From an uncultured Collinsella sp. (GTDB taxonomy: Bacteria > Actinomycetota > Coriobacteriia > Coriobacteriales > Coriobacteriaceae): a DNA stretch of 64,000 nt. A model generated the notes under the pieces. It saw only the letters and a list, made by a program, of their open reading frames with translations, did not search any database and was not told where the DNA came from. Made by a program: the position numbers and the translations under genes. Of this stretch, positions 14,864 through 23,378 are shown one piece after another (positions within the stretch are counted from its first letter, which is position 1; each line of letters opens with the position of its first letter). The stretch is taken from contig UQDE01000008.1 in NCBI GenBank assembly GCA_900539735.1, forward strand, positions 1 through 64,000, given 5' to 3'.

Positions 14864-15661
14864 ATGGGTCTTGAGGGAATCAAGCTGATTGCCTGCGATT
14901 TGGACGGCACGTTGCTGCATCCGGGGGAGCGCGAGCCGCGTTCCGAGGCCTTTGAGCTTATCGATGAGCTGCATCGTCGCGGTATCGTGTTTATGCCGGC
15001 GAGCGGTCGTCAATATGCGAGCTTGCGCTATCTGTTTACCCCGGTGGCCGATGAGCTCGCCTATGTATGCGAGAACGGAGCCCTGGTGATGAGCGAGGGG
15101 CGTGCCGTTGTCAAGCGCTCCATGGAGCGTAGCCTTGCTATGGATATCGCGAATGCCGTGGTTGCGTATCCCCATGCCGACGTGACCCTTTCGTGTGAGG
15201 GACACCTCTACACCATGAGCGGCAACGATGCGTTCGTCGACCATTTGCGCTATGAGGTCCACTGCGATGTGGCGGTGGTCGACCGTCCCGAGGACATCGA
15301 CGAGGACGTCATTAAGATTGCCTTCCAGACGCCCGAGGTGGATCAGCCGGCGGCCCTGGAGTATTTTGAGCGCCTCTTTAGCGACCGTGTCGACGTGATG
15401 ACGTCGGGAACCGAGTGGACGGACTTTATCGGCTTTGGTTCGGGCAAGGGTTCCGCGCTTGCCGATTACGGTCGTGCCCTGGGTATTTCGCCCGATGAGA
15501 TGATGGCGTTTGGCGATAACGAAAACGACCGCGACATGCTCAACGTAGTGGGCCATCCTTATCTAATGGAGAGCTGCAACCCCTCTATGCGTGGCATTAA
15601 CGACCGCGTCCGCTACGTGCGCACGGTCGAAGAAGAGCTGCGTCGTCTACTTGCTGAGTAG
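14864..15661 (+). CDS. Cof-type HAD-IIB sugar phosphatase
   Basis: A haloacid-dehalogenase phosphatase of the Cof/YidA type, about 265 residues. Motif I is IACDLDGTLL (nucleophile Asp), motif II lies in PASGRQ, and motifs III/IV read GKGSALADYGRALGI and AFGDNENDRDML. Such enzymes dephosphorylate sugar phosphates or flavin/pyridoxal phosphates; the substrate cannot be read from sequence. ATG 14864 has GGGGGA just upstream; an in-frame TTG 14852 is less likely. It converges with the Fur-family gene. Confidence 0.9.
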   Translation: MGLEGIKLIACDLDGTLLHPGEREPRSEAFELIDELHRRGIVFMPASGRQYASLRYLFTPVADELAYVCENGALVMSEGRAVVKRSMERSLAMDIANAVVAYPHADVTLSCEGHLYTMSGNDAFVDHLRYEVHCDVAVVDRPEDIDEDVIKIAFQTPEVDQPAALEYFERLFSDRVDVMTSGTEWTDFIGFGSGKGSALADYGRALGISPDEMMAFGDNENDRDMLNVVGHPYLMESCNPSMRGINDRVRYVRTVEEELRRLLAE

Positions 15662-15742
15662 ACATTTGGGACATGTCTAGAAATCTACTTTTTGCTGCAA
15701 AGTGCGGAAAGGTGGATTTTAAGGCATGTTCCAAACATCTAC
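15658..15742. terminator. Long bidirectional hairpin between convergent genes
   Basis: GTAGACATTTGGGACATGT (15658-15676) pairs with GCATGTTCCAAACATCTAC (15724-15742) at 15 of 19 positions, and an inner stem AAATCTAC (15681-15688) with GTGGATTT (15712-15719) continues it. It spans both stop codons, so it probably terminates both transcripts, but its length resembles the other long-hairpin elements. Confidence 0.6.
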
Positions 15743-16119
15743 CGGCAGTCGGGGCAGAGACCCTCGAAGATGGTGTAGTGCGACGTGACGTGCCAGCCGA
15801 TTTGCTCGGACGCTTTGGCGTCGAGCTGGGCATCGAAGGGGAGCGGTACGTCGATGACGCGGCTGCACGAGGTGCAGATGATATGCGCATGCGGCTCGAT
15901 CGTGCGATCGAAGCGGCTGCCGCCCGGCGTCTTGATGGAGAGGATCTCGCCGGCGTCGGCCAAGAGATTGAGATTGCGGTAGACCGTACCGCGGCTGATT
16001 TTGTCATCCTGCGCGCGCACGGCGTTGTAGATTTCGTCGGCGGTGGGATGGTTATAGCTTTGGCGCACGGCGTCAAGAACCAGCTTTCGCTGCCTGGTAT
16101 TCCTTCTTTGCACCGCCAT
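15739..16119 (-). CDS. Fur/PerR-family metal-dependent regulator
   Basis: A 126-residue ferric-uptake-regulator family repressor. The winged helix covers residues 1-75 (HPTADEIYNAV, ISRGTVYRNLNLLADAGEI), and the dimerisation domain holds HAHIICTSCSRVIDV, with two further Cys in CPDC at the extreme C-terminus, giving the usual two CxxC structural zinc site. The regulatory-site residues fit PerR or Zur as well as Fur. TAAAT-N8-ATTTA at 16153-16170 upstream is a weak candidate autoregulatory site. Confidence 0.9.
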   Translation of the reverse strand: MAVQRRNTRQRKLVLDAVRQSYNHPTADEIYNAVRAQDDKISRGTVYRNLNLLADAGEILSIKTPGGSRFDRTIEPHAHIICTSCSRVIDVPLPFDAQLDAKASEQIGWHVTSHYTIFEGLCPDCR

Positions 16120-16180
16120 GCGCCTCGCCTCTTTTCTATCAACGGTCGTAGGTAAATGATACCGTATTTAGCACACAATA

Positions 16181-16591
16181 CTAATAATGAGGACTGAAAC
16201 CGTCTTCATTGGCAAGTGGGGCTCGGGCCTGAGCGTCTATGAGGCGAAAACGCGTTCCCATGCGCTCGTAGGAGGCATGAAGCGCCTCGAGATGAGATAG
16301 GATATTTGCCGGAGCTCCCTGTATCTCCATCTCGACTGAGCCGTCTTCCATGTTACGCACCCAGCCGGTGAGTGCGCGTGCCTGCGCGAGGTTGGTGTTG
16401 GTAAAGCGAAAACCAACGCCTTGGACTTGCCCCTCCCAGCGCAGGAAATAGCGCAGGGGAGTGTCTTGAGTGGCCTCGTCGCTTGCGAGCACAGTAAGCC
16501 TGCGGCGCAGCTCGAGCTCGACGTTTGATGGTTTTTGAGGCTCTCGACTGCCGCCGGTGACGCTGGAGAAGAACGTATCGAAGAGGCCCAT
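16181..16591 (-). CDS. Acylphosphatase-domain protein
   Basis: Residues about 46-136 form an acylphosphatase domain: GQVQGVGFRF supplies the substrate-binding Arg62 and GWVRNM the catalytic Asn80. It would hydrolyse carboxyl-phosphate bonds of small metabolites. The first 45 residues are an unusual polar extension (MGLFDTFFSS...) not found in the 90-residue enzymes. ATG 16591 lies 2 nt after the stop of the oxidoreductase gene, so the two form an operon; the longer upstream frame overlaps that gene and is not supported. Confidence 0.88.
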   Translation of the reverse strand: MGLFDTFFSSVTGGSREPQKPSNVELELRRRLTVLASDEATQDTPLRYFLRWEGQVQGVGFRFTNTNLAQARALTGWVRNMEDGSVEMEIQGAPANILSHLEALHASYERMGTRFRLIDAQARAPLANEDGFSPHY

Positions 16592-16593
16592 CG

Positions 16594-17700
16594 CTATGCC
16601 TGCTTGCCTGCGTCGGCCGGGAAGGTAATGCCGGCCTGCTGGCGCACGGCATCCATGATGCGTAGTGAGACGAGCGTGACATCGCGGTAGTGGCCAAGCT
16701 CGTGGCGTCCCGCCGGGGTCTCCCAAATCTCTTCCTTGACGTTATCGATGCCGCCGATGGCGGTGATGAAGTCTGTGAGTTCGTATTCCATAGTGTTGCT
16801 CGATTTGGGCAGGTCGAGCACGCGGCCGTTGTCGCCCTGTTCGCGCGGCGCCTCGGTCGCCGAGCCGCGTACGACGTCGCCGCGATAGTCGATGCGGACG
16901 TTGCGGGGCGTGGACAGATGGTCGATCTGGATAGTGCCACGCTCGCCTTCGATCTGCGAGGGCAGCAGGTCATTCGTAATTTTGGAGTGCGCGAGCTCGA
17001 CGGAGATACGGCCACCGCCGTAGCTGGCGAGGATGGAACCGCAGCCGTCGATGGGGCCGTGCGTGAGCTGTCGCGTGGTGGGATCGAGCAGGGTGGTCAT
17101 GCTCGTAAGGCCGGAGGGCATGCCGAAAATCTCGACCATGGGCTCGACGGTGTAGACGCCAATATCCATGAGGGAACCCGAGGCCATATTGCAGTCGAAG
17201 ATATTGGTGGCGCGTCCCGCGAGAATCTCGTTGTAGCGCGAGGAATATTTTCCAAAGCGCAATGAGGCGCGGCGGATGGGGGCGATCTCACCCAGGGCGT
17301 CCTCGATGGCGTGGAAGGCGGGATCGTGGAGGGGACGCATGGCCTCGAGGGCCACGACACCTGCTGCCTCGGCAGCGCGGAAGACTTCCAGCGCTTGCGC
17401 CTCGGTGGCGCAGAAGGGCTTCTCGACGATGACGTGCTTGCCACCGGCGATGCAGGCAAGGGCCTGCTCGTAGTGAAGTGCGTTGGGGCTGCCGATATAG
17501 ACGGCGTCGACGTCGGCGGCTGCCGCGAGCTCATCGAGTGAAGTAAAGTTTCGCTCGCCACCGCGCTCGGCGGTAAAGGCAGCACCGCGATTGGCATCGC
17601 GCGAGAGCGTGCCCACAAACGCGGCTTGGTCGTTGGCGTTGACGACCTGGATAAAGTCGTCGGTAATCATGGATGTGCCGATGGTCGCTATACGCAGCAT
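16594..17700 (-). CDS. Gfo/Idh/MocA-family oxidoreductase
   Basis: A 368-residue NAD(P)-dependent dehydrogenase. The Rossmann N-terminus reads LRIATIGTSMITDDF, followed by AVYIGSPNALHYEQ and the family lysine in HVIVEKPFC. The C-terminal half is the alpha/beta substrate domain. Members oxidise sugars, inositols or trans-dihydrodiols, and the substrate cannot be assigned. It is followed immediately by the acylphosphatase-domain gene. Confidence 0.9.
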   Translation of the reverse strand: MLRIATIGTSMITDDFIQVVNANDQAAFVGTLSRDANRGAAFTAERGGERNFTSLDELAAAADVDAVYIGSPNALHYEQALACIAGGKHVIVEKPFCATEAQALEVFRAAEAAGVVALEAMRPLHDPAFHAIEDALGEIAPIRRASLRFGKYSSRYNEILAGRATNIFDCNMASGSLMDIGVYTVEPMVEIFGMPSGLTSMTTLLDPTTRQLTHGPIDGCGSILASYGGGRISVELAHSKITNDLLPSQIEGERGTIQIDHLSTPRNVRIDYRGDVVRGSATEAPREQGDNGRVLDLPKSSNTMEYELTDFITAIGGIDNVKEEIWETPAGRHELGHYRDVTLVSLRIMDAVRQQAGITFPADAGKQA

Positions 17701-17775
17701 GTATCCCCCTCGTGCCGTTCGGTTTACAGGATGAGTGTAGCGCGAAGGGGCAGGAAATAGCGTACGAAAACGCCG

Positions 17776-18261
17776 TTACAGGTCGCTCTCGTTAAAGCCG
17801 GTGTCGATATCGAGGTTGCTGCCGTCGGCCGCCGTGGTGGCGAGCTCGTCGCAGCGCTCGTTGAGCTCATGGCCGGCGTGACCCTTAACCCAGATGAACT
17901 CAACCTTGTGCTTGCTTTTGGCGGTGAGCAGGCGCTCCCACAGGTCGCGGTTCTTGACGGGCTGCTTGTTGGCGGTCTTCCAGCCGCGTTTTTTCCATCC
18001 GTCAATCCAGTGCTTGTTGAAGGCGTTAACGACGTACTGCGAATCGGAATGGACTTCGACGTCGCAGGGGCGGTTGAGCGCCTCGAGTGCCACGATAACG
18101 GCCATGAGCTCCATGCGGTTGTTGGTGGTCTTGGCGTAGCCGCGCGAAAGCTCAGAGGTGAAGGTCTTGCCGGCGGGGTTGGTGTATTTGAGCACGGCGC
18201 CGTAGCCGCCGCGTCCCGGATTTGATCGGGCCGAGCCGTCGGTATAGATGATGACCTTCAC
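17776..18261 (-). CDS. rnhA: Ribonuclease HI
   Basis: Degrades RNA in RNA-DNA hybrids. The 161-residue protein has all catalytic carboxylates: Asp8 (IIYTDGS), Glu51 (NRMELMAV), Asp73 (VHSDSQYV) and Asp138 (NERCDELA), plus the basic handle around GWKKRGWKT. A GTG start at 18261 with AAAGGA 6 nt upstream gives the canonical N-terminus; the longer frame is not needed. Confidence 0.96.
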   Translation of the reverse strand: MKVIIYTDGSARSNPGRGGYGAVLKYTNPAGKTFTSELSRGYAKTTNNRMELMAVIVALEALNRPCDVEVHSDSQYVVNAFNKHWIDGWKKRGWKTANKQPVKNRDLWERLLTAKSKHKVEFIWVKGHAGHELNERCDELATTAADGSNLDIDTGFNESDL

Positions 18262-18324
18262 ATGGTTCCTTTCGTTGGGTACGTTTCGCGTGAGTGACCA
18301 TTGTAGCGCCATGCCCGCCGGGGG

Positions 18325-19263
18325 CTAGCAATCTACGATTTCTACCCCGTCTTCCGACAGTTGGTTGGCATGGATGATGCGGTTGAGCTCGTCGAGGTAT
18401 TGCTGCAAGAGGGGAGAGGGCTTGCGGTCGTCATGCATGATGTAGCCCACATGCATCGTCGGGGCGTCTGCCAGGGGGATCGAGGCCATGCCCCACTGCA
18501 TTTCGCTGGAGAGGACACCGGTCGACAGGGTGTAACCGTTCGAGGTGATAAGTAAGTTAGTGAGCGTTCCGCGGTCCGAGATTCGAATGTTGCGGTCGCA
18601 GGGGATATAGCTAAAAGGTTCCTCGGCGTAATAGAAGGAGTTTGAGGTTCCCTGCTCAAAGCTGTAGCGCGTATAGGGCGTGAGGTCGGCAAGGGACAGC
18701 TGAGGGCGGCGTGCGAGTGGATGGCGCTCGCTAACGAAGACGTGGACCGTCGCGTCGAAGAGGGGATGGAAGCTCGCGCGCGCATCGGCAAAAGCCTTCT
18801 GCAGAACGCGGGCGTTAAAGTCGTCCAGATAGAGGATGCCGATGTCGCTGCGAAACGCGCGGACGTCATCGATGATCTGCGAGGTGGTGGTCTCACGCAT
18901 GATGAACTCGAACTTGCTGTCGCGGCAGCGCTCGACTACGTTGACAAAGGCCTCGACCGAAAAGGCGTAGTGTTGGGCGGAAATGGCGAGGCGGGCTTGC
19001 GGGGTACCGCCGCCCTCGTAGCGGGCCTCGAGCATGTCGGCCTGCTCTACGACCTGGCGTGCATAACCCAAAAGCTCGGTGCCGTCGTTGGTGAGTGCAA
19101 CACCGCGGCTGGAGCGCGTAAAGATTTCGATATGAAGTTCCTGCTCCAGGCTTTTGACGGCATTGGAGATATTGGACTGTGCCGTATAGAGGCGCTGGGC
19201 TGCGGCGTTGATCGAACCGGACTCTGCCACGGCGATCAAAAAGCGAAGCTGTTGGAGGGTCAT
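18325..19263 (-). CDS. LysR-family transcriptional regulator
   Basis: A 312-residue LysR regulator: an N-terminal winged helix (LQQLRFLIAVAESGSINAAA, then AQSNISNAVKSLE) and a periplasmic-binding-like effector domain. It is divergent from metY with 273 nt between start codons, and an inverted repeat GTTATC-N9-GATAAC lies 21 nt upstream of its start, so autoregulation and control of metY (sulfur assimilation, as CysB-type regulators do) are plausible inferences. The effector is unknown. Confidence 0.92.
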   Translation of the reverse strand: MTLQQLRFLIAVAESGSINAAAQRLYTAQSNISNAVKSLEQELHIEIFTRSSRGVALTNDGTELLGYARQVVEQADMLEARYEGGGTPQARLAISAQHYAFSVEAFVNVVERCRDSKFEFIMRETTTSQIIDDVRAFRSDIGILYLDDFNARVLQKAFADARASFHPLFDATVHVFVSERHPLARRPQLSLADLTPYTRYSFEQGTSNSFYYAEEPFSYIPCDRNIRISDRGTLTNLLITSNGYTLSTGVLSSEMQWGMASIPLADAPTMHVGYIMHDDRKPSPLLQQYLDELNRIIHANQLSEDGVEIVDC

Positions 19264-19283
19264 CGGCGCCCGTCCTTTCGAGT

Positions 19284-19304
19284 GTTATCTATAAAACCGA
19301 TAAC
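19284..19304. promoter_or_regulatory. Candidate LysR operator
   Basis: GTTATC (19284-19289), nine bases and GATAAC (19299-19304) form a perfect 6-bp dyad typical of LysR T-N11-A boxes, between the lysR start and the metY promoter. Confidence 0.6.
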
Positions 19305-19324
19305 AGGTTAGCGCTTTAAAGTGA

Positions 19325-19353
19325 TTGACCGAGGAAAACAATGCTCGTACTAT
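19325..19353 (+). promoter_or_regulatory. metY promoter
   Basis: -35 TTGACC (19325-19330), a 17-bp spacer and -10 TACTAT (19348-19353). The predicted transcript has a leader of about 175 nt before metY. Confidence 0.75.
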
Positions 19354-19421
19354 TCAAAACACACAAAGACGGTAGGTAATTAAGCCAACTACGGAACCGG
19401 GATGCGAAAGGAAGCCCGCAT

Positions 19422-19475
19422 ATGAATTGCTTACCAAGACGAATGCCGGGCTCCTGTTTGCGCCCGTCGGCGTGA
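19422..19475 (+). CDS. Putative 17-residue leader peptide upstream of metY
   Basis: An ATG at 19422, preceded by AAGGAAG 7 nt away, opens a 17-codon frame ending in TGA at 19473-19475. The peptide is MNCLPRRMPGSCLRPSA, with two Cys and two Met codons. The end of the frame overlaps a stem CTCCTG (19451-19456) with CAGGAG (19477-19482). A cysteine- or methionine-responsive leader controlling the sulfhydrylase is an attractive reading, but I have no homology support. Confidence 0.4.
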   Translation: MNCLPRRMPGSCLRPSA

Positions 19476-19536
19476 TCAGGAGACAGCGACTCACTTCTCT
19501 TACTCTTATTACTTTTGTTCGATCAAGGAGATCATC

Positions 19537-20847
19537 ATGAGCCAGTTTATCAACAACCCCGAGCACACCTTTGGTTTCGATACCCTGCAGCTGCACGTTG
19601 GCCAGGAGAGCGCCGATCCTGCATCCGACTCCCGCGCCGTGCCTATCTACCAGACCACGAGCTATGTGTTCCGCAACTCCCAGCACGCCGCCGACCGCTT
19701 TGGTCTTGCCGACGCCGGTAACATCTACGGCCGTCTGACCAACTCCACCCAGGGCGTCTTCGAGGACCGTATCGCCGCCCTCGAGGATGGCGTGGCAGGT
19801 CTTGCCGTCGCCTCCGGTGCTGCTGCCATCACCTATACCCTGCAGGCTCTTGCCCAGGCCGGTGACCACGTGGTGGCTCAGAAGACCATCTACGGTGGCT
19901 CCTACAACCTGCTGGAGCATACGCTCTCCCAGTTTGGCGTCGAGACCACGTTTGTCGATGCCCATAACCTTGAAGAGGTCGAGGGTGCCATCAAGGACAA
20001 CACCACGGTCATCTATCTCGAGACGCTCGGCAACCCCAACTCCGACATCCCCAACATCGACGCCATCTCCGAGATCGCCAAGAAGCACGGTCTGCCGGTT
20101 GTCGTCGACAACACCTTCGGCACCCCGTATCTGTTCCGTCCGCTGGAGCATGGTGCCAATATCGTCGTCCACTCCGCAACCAAGTTCATCGGCGGCCACG
20201 GCACCTCGCTGGGCGGTGTGATCGTCGACGGCGGTAACTTCGATTGGAAGGCGAGCGGAAAGTACGCCCAGATTGCTGAGCCCAACCCCTCCTACCACGG
20301 TGTCTCGTTTGCCGAGGCTGCCGGTCCCGCCGCCTTTGCAACCTACGTCCGCGCTATCCTGCTGCGTGACGAGGGCGCTTGCATCAGTCCGTTCAACGCC
20401 TGGGTCCTGCTCCAGGGCACCGAGACTCTGTCGCTGCGCGTTGACCGCCATGTCGAGAACACCAAGAAGGTCGTTGAGTTCCTGGCTGGTGACAGCCACG
20501 TCGCCAAGGTGAACCACCCGAGCCTGCCTGAGCACCCCGATCACGAGCTCTATCAGAAGTACTTCCCCCGTGGCGGTGCCTCGATCTTTACCTTTGAGAT
20601 TAAGGGTGGCCAGGAGGCAGCTTGGAAGTTCATCGATCATCTGCAGGTGTTCTCGCTGCTTGCCAACGTGGCCGACGTCAAGTCGCTCGTCGTGCACCCG
20701 GCTACCACCACGCACTCCCAGCTCTCTGCCGAGGAGCTCGCCGAGCAGAACATCACGCCCTCCACGATCCGTCTTTCCATCGGTACCGAGAACGCCGAGG
20801 ATATCATTTGGGATCTGAAGCAGGCCTTCGCCGCGCTGGACGAGTAA
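19537..20847 (+). CDS. metY: O-acetylhomoserine sulfhydrylase
   Basis: A pyridoxal-phosphate enzyme of the Cys/Met metabolism family that makes homocysteine from O-acetylhomoserine and sulfide. The 436-residue protein starts with FDTLQLHVGQ, has the YGRLTNST phosphate-binding region, ASGAAAITYTLQAL, and the PLP lysine in HSATKFIGGHGT. The extra length near HLQVFSLLANVADVKSL is typical of MetY rather than MetB/MetC. AAGGAGAT precedes ATG 19537. It is transcribed divergently from a LysR regulator and ends at a strong hairpin. Confidence 0.95.
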   Translation: MSQFINNPEHTFGFDTLQLHVGQESADPASDSRAVPIYQTTSYVFRNSQHAADRFGLADAGNIYGRLTNSTQGVFEDRIAALEDGVAGLAVASGAAAITYTLQALAQAGDHVVAQKTIYGGSYNLLEHTLSQFGVETTFVDAHNLEEVEGAIKDNTTVIYLETLGNPNSDIPNIDAISEIAKKHGLPVVVDNTFGTPYLFRPLEHGANIVVHSATKFIGGHGTSLGGVIVDGGNFDWKASGKYAQIAEPNPSYHGVSFAEAAGPAAFATYVRAILLRDEGACISPFNAWVLLQGTETLSLRVDRHVENTKKVVEFLAGDSHVAKVNHPSLPEHPDHELYQKYFPRGGASIFTFEIKGGQEAAWKFIDHLQVFSLLANVADVKSLVVHPATTTHSQLSAEELAEQNITPSTIRLSIGTENAEDIIWDLKQAFAALDE

Positions 20848-20907
20848 GGCAACTTGTGCAAGGACCCCTTGCGACTCGATAGGTATAACTGCATAAAATG
20901 CCTGCTC

Positions 20908-20944
20908 AAGGCGCCTGTGCGAACAATGGTTGCACAGGCGCCTT
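20908..20944 (+). terminator. Terminator after metY
   Basis: A perfect 13-bp stem, AAGGCGCCTGTGC (20908-20920) and GCACAGGCGCCTT (20932-20944), with a short AT-rich tail. Confidence 0.75.
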
Positions 20945-21159
20945 ATTTGCATAGAGAGGGTGCAAAAACAGGGTTTTTGGCATGCTTTATGCAATCGAGA
21001 TGTGGAAAACTCCTGTTAAGAGGATGTGAGTTTTACGCAATTGACGTGCGCCTTTTGAGTAAAACCGCAGGTCGCGATTTGCTCGGGGTACTATGCAGCG
21101 CGATCGAATTACACGCAGCTCAAACGCAGCAAAAACGCACTACGGAGGTTTCTAGCTAC
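20945..21159 (+). other. Upstream region of secreted 3D-like gene
   Basis: No separate gene is seen. The region includes repeated TGCA-rich motifs (GCATGCTTTATGCA near 20981-20994) and GGAGG 12 nt before the next start codon. A promoter is presumably here but no convincing -35/-10 pair stands out. Confidence 0.4.
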
Positions 21160-21936
21160 ATGAGGATCGATTCACGAAAACCGAAAGCCGCCGCCCTTTC
21201 CGCCGCTCTGACCGTGGCACTTTTGGCGGGCGCCGGTGCAACCGATGCCCACGCGGCAACACTATCCGATACGGTTGGACCTACGCCGTCCGAGGCGACG
21301 CTGGTGCAGCCCGTTGACTATCGCGGCGATGGTTATGGTTCCATGCAGGAGTGGAACGCCTCGATGGAGGCCAAGCGCGATTCCCTTGAGATGCGCGCTC
21401 AGATCATTATGAATATGTATGGCGACTATGCTACCGATGACGAGCGCGCTGTGTTGCAGGGTTGCATCGACGGTGCGGGCAGCCTGTTGACGATGGGGGA
21501 GGTCGACGCCAAGTCGACCGAGCTCGATGAGCTGCGCACCGCGCTTGAGGATGCCAAGCGCGAAGCGCTCGAGGCGGCCGCCGCCGAGGCGGAGGCTGCC
21601 GAGGCCACCCAGGCTTCGTACTACAACGCCGGTTTCACTCCGTCCTACGCGTCTGCCGCGTCCTACGCGAACGAATCGGGCCTGACGCGCTCTGCGGGTG
21701 TCAATAACTACAACGGGCGCCGCGAGACCTATTACAGCAGCAATGTGCTTTATCACTATCGCACGGGCGAATGGACTCAGGATTCTGAGGGCTTCTGGCG
21801 CGATTCCGACGGCTATTACGTTGTTGCCGCGGGCGATATGGCCCAGGGCTCGACCTTTACGGGCTCCAAGGGCGAGTGCAAGGTCTATGACTCCGGCTGC
21901 GCCGCCGGAACTACCGACTACTATACCGGTTGGTAA
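21160..21936 (+). CDS. Secreted protein with C-terminal 3D-like domain
   Basis: A 258-residue exported protein. Residues 1-33 are a Sec signal peptide ending ATDAHA-A. Residues about 60-150 are helical and charged with an Ala/Glu-rich stretch (EALEAAAAEAEAAEAT), likely a coiled coil. The C-terminal 75 residues (RRETYYSSNVLYHY, GYYVVAAGDM, GSTFTGSKG, VYDSGCA) match the pattern of the RlpA/3D-type double-psi barrel found on clostridial cell-wall proteins. This suggests cell-envelope binding or remodelling. GGAGG precedes ATG 21160. The assignment of the C-terminal domain is by pattern memory. Confidence 0.75.
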   Translation: MRIDSRKPKAAALSAALTVALLAGAGATDAHAATLSDTVGPTPSEATLVQPVDYRGDGYGSMQEWNASMEAKRDSLEMRAQIIMNMYGDYATDDERAVLQGCIDGAGSLLTMGEVDAKSTELDELRTALEDAKREALEAAAAEAEAAEATQASYYNAGFTPSYASAASYANESGLTRSAGVNNYNGRRETYYSSNVLYHYRTGEWTQDSEGFWRDSDGYYVVAAGDMAQGSTFTGSKGECKVYDSGCAAGTTDYYTGW

Positions 21937-21967
21937 TCTGCCATAAGGAAAATTGGCACATGATGGG

Positions 21968-22009
21968 CGGGCGTCTTTGCTGAGCTTTTAGGCAACGTAA
22001 AGCCGCCCG
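21968..22009 (+). terminator. Weak hairpin after the secreted protein gene
   Basis: CGGGCG (21968-21973) pairs with CGCCCG (22004-22009), followed by TTCTTTA. Confidence 0.35.
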
Positions 22010-22125
22010 TTCTTTATGTGCGTTCGAGTTAACAGAGCCCTTACCGTGGCGGTACGCTGGGCGTATGGATGCGGGGCACACTGGTTCTTGAGAAATAAGG
22101 TCTTTCTCTTGGAGGAAGTGGTCTT

Positions 22126-22332
22126 GTGAATGCTCGAGATATCGCCGTTGCCGCCGTCGCGTTGATGCTTGGCTGCCTTGGTCCCACGGCCGCGCTCGTC
22201 GCGGGCATGCAGGGGTCTTGTGAGGCTGCCTCTATCGTGGTTGGCGTGTTGATCGCGGCCGCGCTGCTGGGAAGTGCGGGCGTAGTCCTTTGTCGCGACG
22301 ATGAGGACGAGGTGCCGGGGTCGCAACGCTAA
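22126..22332 (+). CDS. Small two-helix membrane protein
   Basis: A 68-residue frame starting at GTG 22126 behind TTGGAGGAAG. Two hydrophobic helices (residues about 5-27 and 35-56) are followed by an acidic tail (CRDDEDEVPG). It ends at a strong terminator, which supports a real transcript. I do not recognise the family. Confidence 0.6.
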   Translation: MNARDIAVAAVALMLGCLGPTAALVAGMQGSCEAASIVVGVLIAAALLGSAGVVLCRDDEDEVPGSQR

Positions 22333-22373
22333 CTGTTGTGAGATCGGCCGCCGATCGTAGACGAAGATGAAGG

Positions 22374-22409
22374 CCGCCGCAGGGGAAAGGTTCCCTTGCG
22401 GCGGTTTTG
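22374..22409 (+). terminator. Terminator after small membrane protein
   Basis: A 14-bp stem, CCGCCGCAGGGGAA (22374-22387) with TTCCCTTGCGGCGG (22391-22404), has one G-U pair and a following TTTTG run. Confidence 0.8.
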
Positions 22410-22441
22410 CTGTTAAGGCTGTTGAATGCGGCGAGTTGGCG

Positions 22442-23356
22442 CTACCAGTTTTTCTCGATATCGCGGATGCGCCGATAGAGCCACTCGTTTTGCGGTGCCT
22501 GGATATCGTGTTTGGCTGCGAGCCGGCAGATGGTGCCCGCGAACTCATCAACCTCGGTTTTGCGCCTTGCGATGCGGTCTTGAGCCATTGAGGGCATACC
22601 GGCGGGGTCGATTCCCTCGATGAGGTGCACCATTTGCGTCAGGTCTGCCTCGGTCAGCTCAACGCCCTCGGCGTTGGCGACCGCAAGCGTTTCGCGCATG
22701 GCGGAAACAAAGCAGCGACGCTGCTCGGAGCCCGGCTCCGTGGCGCTTCCGTAGGTCCCGCCGTAGGCCATGCAGGTCTGGTTGATGCCGTCGTTGAGCA
22801 TGAGTTTGGCCCACATGCGGTGAGCGATGTCGTCCTCGACGGTATGGGCGATGCCGCAGCGCGTGTAGAGCCCGTCGATAGCGGCGACGGTCGCGGGGTC
22901 CGTGCCGGCCGCCGCGCCAAAGCGGATCTCGCCCGCATTGGTAAAGGTGAGCGCGCCGTTGAGGAACACGGCGTCCATGCCCTGGCAGATACCAAGAACG
23001 GTATGCTCCCAGCCAAAGCGTTCGGCAATCTTTTGCTCGCTCGTAATGCCGTTGCATAGCGAGGCGATGAGCGTGTTGGGTCCCACGACGCGCTCCATAG
23101 TCTTGAGTGCTTGGTCGAGACCGGTGGTCTTGACTGTCAGGATGACCAGATCGGCGGGCGTCGCCTCGCTGGCGCGGACGGACGTGAGATCGCAGGGCTT
23201 GCCGTTGACAGTGAGCGCATCGCCCGCGTGACGCTCAAAACGGGTGTCATCCATGATGTATTCGACGGCGTCGTTGCCGAGCGCCCGGGCGATCATGCTG
23301 CCGTAGAGCAGGCCGACGCCGCCCTTGCCGATAAAGGCGACCTTGTTGATCTGCAT
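22442..23356 (-). CDS. 2-dehydropantoate 2-reductase family protein
   Basis: A ketopantoate reductase (ApbA/PanE) family enzyme that would reduce 2-dehydropantoate to pantoate with NADPH for coenzyme A synthesis. The Rossmann glycine motif is FIGKGGVGLLYG, followed by LVILTVKTTGLDQAL and the catalytic lysine region HRMWAKLMLNDGINQ. About 304 residues, normal length. I choose ATG 23356 because GGGGAG lies about 9 nt upstream; ATG 23365 abuts that site. No panB or panC is nearby, so paralogues acting on other 2-oxo acids are possible. Confidence 0.85.
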   Translation of the reverse strand: MQINKVAFIGKGGVGLLYGSMIARALGNDAVEYIMDDTRFERHAGDALTVNGKPCDLTSVRASEATPADLVILTVKTTGLDQALKTMERVVGPNTLIASLCNGITSEQKIAERFGWEHTVLGICQGMDAVFLNGALTFTNAGEIRFGAAAGTDPATVAAIDGLYTRCGIAHTVEDDIAHRMWAKLMLNDGINQTCMAYGGTYGSATEPGSEQRRCFVSAMRETLAVANAEGVELTEADLTQMVHLIEGIDPAGMPSMAQDRIARRKTEVDEFAGTICRLAAKHDIQAPQNEWLYRRIRDIEKNW

Positions 23357-23378
23357 GTGAATCATCTCCCCATGTAAA

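Noticed and set aside
16153..16170. Fur/PerR box upstream of the Fur-family gene
   Set aside because: Only 5-bp arms (TAAAT/ATTTA) match a dyad; too weak to call as a separate feature.
19354..19536. SAM riboswitch or T-box in the metY leader
   Set aside because: I looked for the S-box, SAM-II/IV and T-box (AGGGTGGNACCGCG) signatures and found none; a covariance-model search would settle it.
19354..20994. 546-codon minus-strand frame opposite metY
   Set aside because: Antisense shadow of metY, with no ribosome binding site and no recognisable domain.
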